A stretch of 64,000 nucleotides of DNA from an uncultured Litoreibacter sp. Lineage in GTDB: Bacteria; Pseudomonadota; Alphaproteobacteria; Rhodobacterales; Rhodobacteraceae. Under the pieces are notes generated by a model, which worked only from the letters and a program-made list of their open reading frames with translations, had not been told where the DNA came from and did not search any database. Location: positions 124,001 through 188,000 of the forward strand of contig CANNGL010000002.1 in assembly GCA_947504205.1 (NCBI GenBank), in the 5' to 3' direction. Below, one piece after another: positions 8,310-17,443 of the stretch (position 1 is the stretch's first letter; each line of letters starts with the position of its first letter). A program made the translations under genes and the position numbers.

Positions 8310-8855
8310 TCAATCCAGCTTTACACCATCCGATAGTCGGAATTTTTGGATTGTACCCATCACATCTAATTCGACAGTTTGTTCTTCGATAGCGAAGCTC
8401 CAAGGCGGCTCTACAAAGGTAGACCACAGTTTTTTGCCGGACTCATTCCAAACACCAAACTCCAGTTCAGCAGACATCAAAACATATGATCCCGATTTAC
8501 TCCAACTCCAAAAACCGCAGCCGGTTTCATCCTCCCAAAGCCTGGCTTTCCCTTCGAGATCATAGCATAGCAAGCGTTCCCCCGCCCCTAGGAAAACAAG
8601 CGAAGTATCAGGAACCACAAGAAATCCAGGGCTGAAAGTCTGTCGATGATCTTGATACTTTTGGACGATTACGAGAGATGGCCAGCCGTTGTTTGTTGCA
8701 CCTTTGGAGATACCGACAAAGAGAAATCGTCCTTCATCATTGTTCACGTCAATCTGATCCACAAATTCCGCGTTCTTGAGGTACGATGTAAAGATGGACG
8801 GCAAGCTTCCATCCTCCATCTGCAAATCCCAGTCTTCCATACTGATCGAAATCAC
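8310..8855 (-). CDS. Hypothetical protein, beta-rich
   Basis: This is a 181-residue protein I cannot name. The GTG at 8855 has GGAG 8 bp upstream, which favours it over the ATG at 8840. There is no signal peptide or membrane segment. The chain alternates short hydrophobic strands with many aromatic residues (GFWSWSKSG, FGVWNESGKKLWSTF, LLCYDLEGKARLWEDE), reminiscent of beta-propeller blades. A scaffold or binding role is possible but not shown. It stands alone between the LysR and LacI genes and is somewhat A+T rich for the region. The 203-bp stretch between it and the lacI stop shows no feature I can support. Confidence 0.55.
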   Translation of the reverse strand: MISISMEDWDLQMEDGSLPSIFTSYLKNAEFVDQIDVNNDEGRFLFVGISKGATNNGWPSLVIVQKYQDHRQTFSPGFLVVPDTSLVFLGAGERLLCYDLEGKARLWEDETGCGFWSWSKSGSYVLMSAELEFGVWNESGKKLWSTFVEPPWSFAIEEQTVELDVMGTIQKFRLSDGVKLD

Positions 8856-9058
8856 TTGTTAAGCTCCAAGCGTGCTTGCGTCGTTACGGCACTGAACCGG
8901 ATGAAGCACGAAAGGTCAATCTGGGCTCGTAGCTGACCTCTTGGCAGAGGCTGGACAAGCGGCGGGTGGCGGCCTTTGGTCCGGACGTTTCGGCACGCCC
9001 GGCGCGGGAGCTGTCTTATTGCAAACCGGTCGACTGGTTGGCGGGGGTGGCGTCCGCC

Positions 9059-10060
9059 CTATTGTCTGGGTTTCAGCGTGCCACGATCGATAATCTTGCA
9101 AGGGAACAGGCGGGCTTCGGGGTAGCGGTCAGGTTCTTCGAGCATGGCGACCATCAGTTCAACGGAGGACGAGATAATCTGACGGATTGGTTGGCGGATT
9201 GTTGTCAGGTTGATGTTCTGCCAGCCTGCCATTTCCATATCGTTGAGACCGATCAGGCCGATATCCTCGGGGACGGACAGACCGAAATCCTTGATCGCGG
9301 ACAGCGCGCCGATGGACAGAACGTCATCGCCACAGAAATAAGCCCCGGCCCGGTGACCCTGTTTGAGCAGGCGGGTCATCTCCTTGCGACCTGCATCGAA
9401 GGAGTAATCTTCGGCAAAGGAGTGACTGGTGCTGATCTTGAAATGGCGGGCCATCTCGTCGGAGAAGCCTGCGAGACGATCCTGCGTCGAGGTCGCTTTT
9501 TCCGGACCACCCAGAAACGCCACAGAGTCGTAGCCGCGCTCGACCAGTTCGCGGGCGGCCATGCGACCGCATTCGCGGTTGTCGATGCCGACCACGTGAA
9601 CCTCTGGTGCGCTGGCATGGCGACCAAAGCTGTGCACGACCGGCACGCCTGCGTCACGGAAGGCCTTGGCGAAGCCGACTGGCAGGGTCGAGGAGGCCAC
9701 GACCACGCCATCGACTGAGTATTGTTGCAGCATCCGCACGGAATTGTCCGGGTCGACCTCGTCCGACAGGTTCACCAGAAGCGGGCGCAAACCGCGATCC
9801 TGCAAGCCACGGGTGAACAGATCGAAGACTTCGAGGAAAATCGGGTTGTGAAAGTTGTTCGACACAAGACCGATCAACTTGGTGCGCCGCGTTGTCAGCG
9901 ACCGGGCGAGGAAGTTCGGGCTGTAGCCCAATTCCTTGGCTGCCTTTTCAACCTTGCGGCGCATTTTTTCGGAGACCGAAGCGCCATCTGTGAAGGTGCG
10001 AGACACGGCTGAGGTCGAGACCCCTGCCCGTTCTGCCACGTCCTTTAAAGTTGCCGCCAT
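9059..10060 (-). CDS. LacI-family transcriptional regulator of the adjacent sugar transporter
   Basis: This is a 333-residue repressor. The helix-turn-helix ATLKDVAERAGVSTSAVSRTF is at the extreme N-terminus, then the hinge KAAKELGYSPNFLARSL, then a periplasmic-binding-protein-like effector domain ending around TTIRQPIRQI. The ATG at 10060 is chosen because it directly precedes the helix-turn-helix; the open frame to 10129 would run over the operator. It is divergent from the sugar ABC operon. The 18-bp palindrome between them (10113-10130) is identical to one between iolD and iolG, which suggests this repressor controls both and itself. The likely inducer is an inositol or another substrate of the transporter (inferred). 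Confidence 0.9.
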   Translation of the reverse strand: MAATLKDVAERAGVSTSAVSRTFTDGASVSEKMRRKVEKAAKELGYSPNFLARSLTTRRTKLIGLVSNNFHNPIFLEVFDLFTRGLQDRGLRPLLVNLSDEVDPDNSVRMLQQYSVDGVVVASSTLPVGFAKAFRDAGVPVVHSFGRHASAPEVHVVGIDNRECGRMAARELVERGYDSVAFLGGPEKATSTQDRLAGFSDEMARHFKISTSHSFAEDYSFDAGRKEMTRLLKQGHRAGAYFCGDDVLSIGALSAIKDFGLSVPEDIGLIGLNDMEMAGWQNINLTTIRQPIRQIISSSVELMVAMLEEPDRYPEARLFPCKIIDRGTLKPRQ

Positions 10061-10112
10061 AGCCTCGTCCCTCTCGACGCCTTGGCTTAGAGTATGAAAA
10101 AGCTCGGAGCAA

Positions 10113-10130
10113 TTTGCAACCGGTTGCAAA
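10113..10130. promoter_or_regulatory. LacI-family operator, identical to the iol site
   Basis: TTTGCAACCGGTTGCAAA lies 52 bp before the lacI ATG and 87 bp before the ATG of the sugar-binding protein. It is the same 18-mer as at 1316-1333, which links the two loci. The central ACCGGT core is common in LacI-family sites. Confidence 0.8.
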
Positions 10131-10217
10131 AATTCGGCATGTGTGCTTTTGTGTGAGTCGAAGTGGCGGGTTTCGCCTTTTCAGAACAAAGATCCAAAGA
10201 TCTACTGGGAGGAGATC

Positions 10218-11171
10218 ATGAAAACATTCTTCAAAGGCCTGGCAGTTGCAGCGGTTGCGGCGATGCCGTTCACCACGACAAGTGCATCGGCCGATGGTCA
10301 CGGCGATCTGAGCTACGTGCTGGTGAGCCATGCGCCTGACAGCGACACTTGGTGGAACACGATCAAGAACGGTATTGCGTTGGCTGGCGAACAGGTCGGT
10401 GTCAGCGTTGAATATCGCAACCCGCCCACCGGCGATATCGCTGATATGGCGCGCATCATTGATCAGGCGGCTGCCTCTGGCCCGGACGGGATCATCACAA
10501 CCCTGGCCGATTTTGACGTGCTCAAAGGCCCAATCATGAATGCGGTCGATCAGGGCATCGACGTCATCATCATGAACACAGGCACACCAGAGCAAGCCCG
10601 CGAAGTGGGTGCGCTTATGTATGTTGGTCAGCCTGAATATGATGCTGGTTTTGCCGCTGGTCAGCGTGCGAAAGGCGAAGGCGTTACGAAGTTTCTTTGC
10701 GTGAACCACGCCATTCAGCAGCCAACAGTTGGCGAGCGTTGCCGCGGTTATGCCGACGGTCTTGGCATCGATCTGGGCGACGCGATGATGGATTCAGGTA
10801 CTGACCCATCGGAAATCAAGAACAAGGTTCTGGCCTATCTGTCCGCCAATACCGACGTTGACGGCATCCTGACCCTTGGTCCGGTATCTGCTGACCCAAC
10901 CATTGCCGCACTGCAAGAAAACGGCATGGCCGGTGACATTCACTTCGGCACGTTCGACCTTGGCGAAGAGATCGTCAAAGGCATCAAGGGTGACATCATC
11001 AAGTGGGGCATTGACCAGCAGCCATTCCTGCAGGCCTATATGCCTGTCGTGATCCTGGCCAACTGGGACCGCTATGGCGTGCTTCCGGGCAACAACATCA
11101 ACTCGGGCCCGGGCTTTGTGACTAAAGACGGCCTTGCGAAAGTTGAAGAATTCGCTGGCGAATACCGCTAA
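10218..11171 (+). CDS. Sugar ABC transporter substrate-binding protein (CUT2 type)
   Basis: This is a 317-residue periplasmic binding protein with a signal peptide (MKTFFKGLAVAAVAAMPFTT, cleavage near ASA-DG). The start at 10218 follows GGGAGGAG. The fold is of the ribose/galactose-binding type, with visible motifs HAPDSDTWWNTIKNGI, DGIITTLADFD, VGQPEYDAGFAAGQRA and FGTFDLGEEIVKGI. It is the first gene of a three-gene transporter and is followed by a strong hairpin, so it may be made in excess over the permease and ATPase. Given the operator shared with iolD/iolG, inositol is a reasonable substrate, but fructose or ribose cannot be excluded because the other subunits resemble FrcC and FrcA. 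Confidence 0.88.
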   Translation: MKTFFKGLAVAAVAAMPFTTTSASADGHGDLSYVLVSHAPDSDTWWNTIKNGIALAGEQVGVSVEYRNPPTGDIADMARIIDQAAASGPDGIITTLADFDVLKGPIMNAVDQGIDVIIMNTGTPEQAREVGALMYVGQPEYDAGFAAGQRAKGEGVTKFLCVNHAIQQPTVGERCRGYADGLGIDLGDAMMDSGTDPSEIKNKVLAYLSANTDVDGILTLGPVSADPTIAALQENGMAGDIHFGTFDLGEEIVKGIKGDIIKWGIDQQPFLQAYMPVVILANWDRYGVLPGNNINSGPGFVTKDGLAKVEEFAGEYR

Positions 11172-11185
11172 GCGACAAAAGCCAA

Positions 11186-11217
11186 GGGCGGCCCTGCAAA
11201 GTGGCCGCCCTTTTTTT
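11186..11217 (+). terminator. Intra-operon rho-independent terminator/attenuator
   Basis: GGGCGGCC (11186-11193) pairs perfectly with GGCCGCCC (11203-11210) and is followed by seven T. It lies between the binding-protein gene and the permease gene of one transporter, so partial read-through would set a high binding-protein to permease ratio. Confidence 0.85.
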
Positions 11218-11244
11218 CTCTGATTTCTAGCCGGGAGAGCCTAA

Positions 11245-12357
11245 ATGGCTGATACGTCTCAGACGGACGAACGCGTCAAAGAGATATCCGCGTTCCGAAA
11301 AGCCATGATCCGACCCGAACTGGGCGGGATTGTCGGCACTGTGGCCGTCTTTACCCTGTTTGCCCTTTTCGCCTTCGATAGCGGCATGTTCCAGGCGCAG
11401 GGCGTGATGAACTGGTCGATTGTATCAGCGCAGTTCATGATCATTGCGGTGGGGGCTTGCCTGTTGATGATCGCTGGCGAGTTTGATCTCTCGGTGGGTT
11501 CGATGATTGGCTTTGCGGGCATGATGATCGCCGTTTTCGGCGTGGTTTTGGCATGGCCGATGTGGATCGCCATCATCATGACATTCGTCATCTGTTGCAC
11601 GCTTGGGGCGTTAAACGGCTGGATCGTTGTGCGCACGGGCTTGCCCAGCTTTATTGTGACGCTGGCCTTCCTGTTCATCCTGCGGGGCTTCACGATCTAC
11701 ATTCCGCAAACCATCGAGCGCAAAACCATCATCGGTGGCATCCGCGACGCGGCCGAAGGGGATTGGCTGGGCGCGATTTTTGGCGGCAAGATCGGGCAAC
11801 CGGTGTTTCAGTGGCTGGGCGATGCGGGGATTATCGGCGTGTTCGAGCGCGGCTCGCGCGCCGGGCAACCGGTGGTTGACGGCATACCGATGCTGATCGT
11901 CTGGGCAATTCTGCTAATCATCTTCGGCCATGTCGTGCTGACGAAAACGCGGTTCGGCAACTGGATCTTCGCTGCAGGCGGTGATGCCGAGGCTGCACGA
12001 AACTCAGGCGTGCCGGTCAACAAGGTTAAGATCCTGATGTTCGTCTTTACGGCCTTCTGTGCCACGGTTTTCGCGACCTGTCAGGTGATGGAGTTCGGTT
12101 CAGCCGGGGCTGATCGGGGTCTTCTGAAAGAGTTCGAGGCGATCATTGCCGTGGTGATCGGCGGAGCGCTTTTGACGGGCGGATATGGCTCGGTTCTGGG
12201 GGCGGCGTTGGGCGCGTTGATCTTCGGAGTTGTACAGCAGGGCTTGTTCTTTGCCGGTGTTGAATCAAGTTTGTTCCGCGTATTTCTGGGCGTGATCCTT
12301 TTGGCGGCGGTGATCCTGAACACCTATATTCGCCGCATCATTACGGGGGAGCGTTGA
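11245..12357 (+). CDS. Sugar ABC transporter permease (FrcC/IatP-like)
   Basis: This is a 370-residue inner-membrane permease of the CUT2 (branched-chain-like) family with about 8-10 hydrophobic segments. Family motifs visible are [16 protein letters not shown] after the second helix, [18 protein letters not shown], and near the end [27 protein letters not shown] split across helices. A periplasmic insert between about residues 150 and 210 ([13 protein letters not shown] onward) is as seen in FrcC-type permeases. It starts 73 bp after the binding-protein stop, past a terminator-like hairpin, and ends 1 bp before the ATPase ATG. Confidence 0.88.
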   Translation: MADTSQTDERVKEISAFRKAMIRPELGGIVGTVAVFTLFALFAFDSGMFQAQGVMNWSIVSAQFMIIAVGACLLMIAGEFDLSVGSMIGFAGMMIAVFGVVLAWPMWIAIIMTFVICCTLGALNGWIVVRTGLPSFIVTLAFLFILRGFTIYIPQTIERKTIIGGIRDAAEGDWLGAIFGGKIGQPVFQWLGDAGIIGVFERGSRAGQPVVDGIPMLIVWAILLIIFGHVVLTKTRFGNWIFAAGGDAEAARNSGVPVNKVKILMFVFTAFCATVFATCQVMEFGSAGADRGLLKEFEAIIAVVIGGALLTGGYGSVLGAALGALIFGVVQQGLFFAGVESSLFRVFLGVILLAAVILNTYIRRIITGER

Positions 12358-12358
12358 G

Positions 12359-13138
12359 ATGACTGAACCCATCATTCAGATGAAGAATATCGAGAAGCAT
12401 TTCGGTTCGGTCATTGCCTTGGCCGGTGTGTCGGTCGATGTGATTCCGGGCGAATGCCACTGCCTTTTGGGCGATAATGGTGCAGGCAAATCGACCTTCA
12501 TCAAAACCATGTCGGGCGTGCACAAGCCAACGGCGGGAGAGATCATCTTCGAGGGCAAGCCCCTGGATTTCGCGGATCCGCGCGACGCGATGGCCGCAGG
12601 CATCGCTACGGTGCACCAGCATTTGTCGATGATCCCGCTGATGTCAGTCAGCCGGAACTTCTTCATGGGAAATGAGCCTGTAAAGAAGATCGCGGGCATT
12701 CCGTTTTTCGATCATGATTATGCCAATCGCGTCACCATGGAAGAGATGCGCTCGATGGGGATCAACCTGCGCGGTCCGGATCAGGCCGTCGGAACATTGT
12801 CGGGCGGTGAACGTCAGACGGTGGCGATCGCCCGTGCGGTGCATTTCGGGGCGAAAGTTCTGATCCTGGACGAGCCGACATCAGCGCTTGGAGTGCGGCA
12901 AACCTCAAACGTTCTGGCGACCATCGACAAGGTACGCAAACAGGGCATCGCGGTGGTCTTCATCACCCACAATGTGCGTCATGCTATGGCCGTAGGTGAT
13001 CGGTTTACCGTTCTGAACCGAGGTCAGACCCTTGGCACCGCGCTGAAGGGCGAGATCACACCCGAAGAACTGCAAGACATGATGGCAGGCGGTCAGGAAA
13101 TGGCCCAGCTTGAAGGCAGCCTCGGCGGGACGGTGTAA
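12359..13138 (+). CDS. Sugar ABC transporter ATPase (single-domain, FrcA-like)
   Basis: This is a 259-residue cytoplasmic ATPase. Walker A is GDNGAGKST, the signature is LSGGE, Walker B is [12 protein letters not shown] and the switch histidine lies in FITHN. Most CUT2 ATPases carry two fused nucleotide-binding domains of about 500 residues in total. This one has a single domain, as in the rhizobial fructose transporter FrcA, so it presumably works as a homodimer with the permease. Its ATG is 1 bp after the permease stop, implying translational coupling. A terminator-like hairpin follows at 13158-13187. Confidence 0.9.
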   Translation: MTEPIIQMKNIEKHFGSVIALAGVSVDVIPGECHCLLGDNGAGKSTFIKTMSGVHKPTAGEIIFEGKPLDFADPRDAMAAGIATVHQHLSMIPLMSVSRNFFMGNEPVKKIAGIPFFDHDYANRVTMEEMRSMGINLRGPDQAVGTLSGGERQTVAIARAVHFGAKVLILDEPTSALGVRQTSNVLATIDKVRKQGIAVVFITHNVRHAMAVGDRFTVLNRGQTLGTALKGEITPEELQDMMAGGQEMAQLEGSLGGTV

Positions 13139-13157
13139 CATCAGGCAAACTGCGCTA

Positions 13158-13187
13158 GACTCCCTTTCATTCGAGAGGGGGTCTTTT
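13158..13187 (+). terminator. Terminator-like hairpin overlapping the next ribosome site
   Basis: GACTCCCT (13158-13165) pairs with AGGGGGTC (13176-13183, one G-T wobble) and is followed by TTTT. The 3' arm AGAGGGGG is also the only good ribosome-binding site for the DUF2461 gene starting at 13189. The element could therefore end the transporter transcript and also hide that start on read-through RNA. Confidence 0.5.
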
Positions 13188-13188
13188 C

Positions 13189-13839
13189 ATGTCCGATGGT
13201 TTTTCCGAGATGCTGGTAACAGCAAACGGCTTTTTCAAGAAACTGGCCGCCAACAATGCCAAGCCGTTCTATGAAGAACACAAAGCCTTCTATGTCAGTG
13301 AGATCAAGAAACCGGCGGAGCTGTTGGCAGATTTACTGGCAGAGGATCTGGCCCGGCTGACCGGCGTTGCGCATAAACCCAAGGTGTTTCGCATCCATCG
13401 GGATGTGCGGTTTTCCAAGGACAAAACACCTTATAACGCCCATCTGCATCTGATGTGGAGCCAGCCGCAGGAAGGAAAACCGGCGTGGTTCTTCGGCTCA
13501 TCGCCGGAGTATATGATCGTGGGGGTCGGGGTCATGGGTCTGCAAGGGGAGCGTTTGACGGCGTATCGGGAATTTGTCGACCGAGAGGGGGACGCATTAA
13601 GCGATGCCTTGGATACAGCGCAAACCACTTTGGGCGCTGAGCTGTCTGATTGGGGGCCTGAGCCTTTGAAGCGGGTGCCCAAACCTTACGATCCCGATCA
13701 TCCTCATGGAGACCTGTTGAGGCGCAAGGCGTTGGCCGTAACTGCCCCGCCCCGCGCGGATTGGAAAGACAACGGATTGGTACCAGCCGTCACCGCCACC
13801 ATGAAAGGTTTGTTGCCCGTCTGGGCCCTGCTCAACACC

Positions 13840-13845
<6 letters not shown>
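13189..13845 (+). CDS. DUF2461 family protein
   Basis: This is a 218-residue cytoplasmic protein of the conserved DUF2461 family (TIGR02453), function unknown. Family hallmarks visible are the N-terminal [18 protein letters not shown], the central [20 protein letters not shown] and [18 protein letters not shown]. The length matches the usual 210-230 residues. It is not obviously related to the sugar transporters on either side. Its 3' end overlaps the convergent MalK-type ATPase gene by 6 bp. Confidence 0.88.
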
Positions 13846-14885
<1,040 letters not shown>

Positions 14886-14886
<1 letters not shown>

Positions 14887-16127
14887 CAGTGCCTCCCTGC
14901 CCATGCGAGCCAGACGGCCGCGGTCCACGTGAAGGAGTTGCCACCGGCGGGATCCCCATTGGTGGGGTCAAAATATTCAGCGAACCCAAAGGTGGAAATA
15001 AGTTGCGCCGTCGCATCGCGCAAAGCGTGGCCTTGCGATTGGTTCATCTCTTCCAGACCCACGCCGATCAGCATGTTCATCACAGCCCAAGTCGGGCCGC
15101 GCCAATAGCGTTTCGCATCGAATTTCGGGCTGGTCGGATCATGACTGGGCACCGGATAGGCCGCCGCGTCCATGATCCGGTCAAGCTGGGCACTCATTTC
15201 CGGTCGCGCGATGCCGGCATACCAGCACAGGAAGGACGCGTTCGATACGCAACCTGCGAATGTATCCGTCTTGGCGTTGCGGCTGTCATAACAGCGCAGG
15301 TCCGGGTTCCAGAGCGTTTCGGCACCCGCTTCAAGAGTGGCGATATCGTCTGGCAGGCTGGAGGTGTCGAGCCCAAGCTCTGTTCCGATCGCAAGCAAGT
15401 CGCGCGCGGTGCGCAGCAGGGTGAAGGTCATGGTGGGATCTGCAATACGGAACGGGTTTTCCTCCAGCAGCCTTGCTTCGTTCCACCCCAGCCTGTTGCC
15501 AAGCTGGACCAGCCAGATGTAACGATCGTAGTCGTACTTGGTCGGGCGCATTTCCGGGTTCACATGGCCGGTGTCACGGCGGGTGTAGTCGCCAACCCCT
15601 TGTGGATCGATCATCGCCATGGCGCTGTCCCAGTCTGGCGCGTTGTCACGGCCCGCCTCCCAAGGATGGGTGATGCAGACCGCCCCGCGATCCAGTCGCC
15701 AATCCATGAACCAGCGCACCCAGGCCAGCATCTTTGGGTAAAGCGCGCGCAGTCGGGCTTCCCCCGCAGCGCGGTCCTTGGCCCAGATCATCCGGGCAAA
15801 ACTGGGTGCAATGGGAGGCTGGGAGATACCGGAAGAAGGTACAGGCCCGGTGCCGCCCCAGACATCCGGCCCCGGATAGTAACCGGGATCGGGTTTGTGA
15901 AACAGGATATGGGGCACCATGCCGTTGGACCATTGGCCGGAGAACAGCGTTTCAAGCTCCTGCCATGCGCGGTCGATGTCGAATTCCGCGAAACCGAGTG
16001 CGGCAAAGGCACTGTCCCAGTTCCACTGATAGGGATAAAGCCCCTCGGTCGGGATGGTGTAGCCGCCCCGGTCATTTTGCACGAGGATATTGCGCGCTTC
16101 GCGCTCCATGCTGGTTTGCTGGGTCAT
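14886..16127 (-). CDS. GH63-like (alpha/alpha)6 glycoside hydrolase, glucosylglycerate/mannosylglycerate hydrolase type
   Basis: This is a 413-residue enzyme without a signal peptide, so it should act on imported substrate in the cytoplasm. Family patterns are [18 protein letters not shown] at about residues 33-50, [11 protein letters not shown] at 64-74, [14 protein letters not shown] at 154-167 and [11 protein letters not shown] in the C-terminal half. These match the MGH/GGH clan (GH63) of retaining-fold six-hairpin hydrolases. The Asp in the GRDN segment is a candidate general acid (from family knowledge). Its position inside a sugar ABC operon suggests that the imported glycoside, possibly glucosylglycerate, mannosylglycerate or a related compatible solute, is cleaved here. 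The start is 4 bp after the upstream permease stop. Confidence 0.8.
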
Positions 16128-16131
16128 GGGA

Positions 16132-17346
16132 TCATCCTTTCACAGAGCCTGCGGTCAGGCCCTTGGTCATGAATTTCTCAAGTCCGAGGAACAGCACCAT
16201 AATCGGAAGTGTCGCAATCACGGCACCTGCCATCAGATGCTGGCGCGGGATCTCGGACGAATTGAGCATGGCAACGCCTCGGGTCAGGGTGAATTTTGAC
16301 GGATCGTCGAGCAGCATGAAGGCCAGAAGGAACTCGTTCCAGGCAATCATGAAGACATAGAGCGAGACGGAAGCCAGTGCCGGCAGCGACAGCGGCAGCG
16401 TGATTTTCCAGATCACGGCAAGACGGGACAGACCGTCCATGAGACCGGCCTCTTCGACCTCGCCGGGCAACCCGCGGAAATAGCCCTGCAACATGTAAAG
16501 CGCGACAGGGATCGTGGTGACAGGATAGATCATCACGAGGCCGAGGATAGAGTTCCGCAATCCGGTCATGGAAAAGGCGATATAGATCGGCAGAGCCAGC
16601 ACGATCATCGGGACCATGTAGATCAACAGGATCGAGCGGGAGAATGCAGCGCGGCCCCGAAACTTCAGGCGCGCCACAGCGTAGGCGCCCGGCACGCTGA
16701 AGAGCAGCGTGATCAACACGGTCAGGACAGAGACGTAGAAGGACGTCCAAAGATAGCCGCCGAAGCCGAAATCCGCGAACAGTTCGGAATAGCTGCGGAA
16801 CAACCCCCAGCCCTTGTCCCAGTCTAGAGAGAAATCCAGCGGGTTTTGCAAAAGCGCCTGCTGCGATTTCAGCGATGTCATGACCATCACGTAGAAAGGG
16901 ATCAGAACGATGGCGGTAAAGAATATATACCCAAAGCCTGTGAGAAACCGGATCACCGCCTCTTCGAACTCATGTCGGCTGAGCGCGGCTTTTGGCATCC
17001 CCGACAGGATCGCCTCCATCGACCAGATGAAGATGCCCCCAAGCGCGAGGGCTGCAAGGGAGCGTGACCAGACAGACGCGCTCTCCCCGATGATCATTGG
17101 CCCCATGCCAAGAAGAACCAGCCCGGCCAGTGCGACTGCGCCCATGACCGCACCCGGAAGATCGCCGATGCGTTGCGAAATTCCGAAACCGATGATTGCA
17201 CCCCAAACCAAACTCCAGAGAATGGCGGGACGGAACGGATCGCCCGTGGCAAATGACATCGCGACTGCAATTATCGTCGACAGGATCACCAACCAGAGTG
17301 CCCCCAAAACCGGCCCCGTTACATATCCGTAGCGCAGGTAGCTCAT
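16132..17346 (-). CDS. MalG-type sugar ABC permease with extra N-terminal membrane domain
   Basis: This is a 404-residue inner-membrane permease. The normal MalG-like body begins near residue 130 (RFLTGFGYIFFTAIVLIPFY) and includes the coupling-helix EAA motif in EEAGLMDGLSRLAVIWKITL followed by PLSLPAL. In front are about 125 extra residues with four predicted membrane spans (roughly 11-31, 40-57, 63-87, 92-112). CUT1 permeases of this type are usually about 280 residues, so the extension is unusual. The ATG at 17346 has GAAGGGGG upstream. It pairs with the permease at 17444; the gap between them holds two perfect hairpins. Confidence 0.85.
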   Translation of the reverse strand: MSYLRYGYVTGPVLGALWLVILSTIIAVAMSFATGDPFRPAILWSLVWGAIIGFGISQRIGDLPGAVMGAVALAGLVLLGMGPMIIGESASVWSRSLAALALGGIFIWSMEAILSGMPKAALSRHEFEEAVIRFLTGFGYIFFTAIVLIPFYVMVMTSLKSQQALLQNPLDFSLDWDKGWGLFRSYSELFADFGFGGYLWTSFYVSVLTVLITLLFSVPGAYAVARLKFRGRAAFSRSILLIYMVPMIVLALPIYIAFSMTGLRNSILGLVMIYPVTTIPVALYMLQGYFRGLPGEVEEAGLMDGLSRLAVIWKITLPLSLPALASVSLYVFMIAWNEFLLAFMLLDDPSKFTLTRGVAMLNSSEIPRQHLMAGAVIATLPIMVLFLGLEKFMTKGLTAGSVKG

Positions 17347-17389
17347 CGGGCCCCCTTCCCATGTTTCAAAATATCCCCGCCGGAGGCCT

Positions 17390-17435
17390 CAGATTTCGAG
17401 ACGAAATCTGCTCTCAAATTTTCGGAGAAAATTTG
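17390..17435. repeat. Two adjacent perfect hairpins between permease genes (REP-like)
   Basis: CAGATTTCG (17390-17398), loop AGA, CGAAATCTG (17402-17410) is followed four bases later by CAAATTTTC (17415-17423), loop GGA, GAAAATTTG (17427-17435). Both stems are 9 bp and perfect. They lie in the 97-bp gap between two permease genes of one operon. They could stabilise or process the mRNA, or be a dispersed repeat element. Confidence 0.65.
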
Positions 17436-17443
17436 CCCTTGTC

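Noticed and set aside
9018-9036. ATTGCAAACCGGTCGACTGG downstream of lacI, resembling the LacI operator
   Set aside because: It contains half of the motif but is not palindromic and lies after the gene, not at a promoter.
14889-16172. A 427-codon plus-strand open frame opposite the glycoside hydrolase
   Set aside because: There are no recognisable motifs and no ribosome site. The hydrolase on the other strand is coupled to its operon neighbours.
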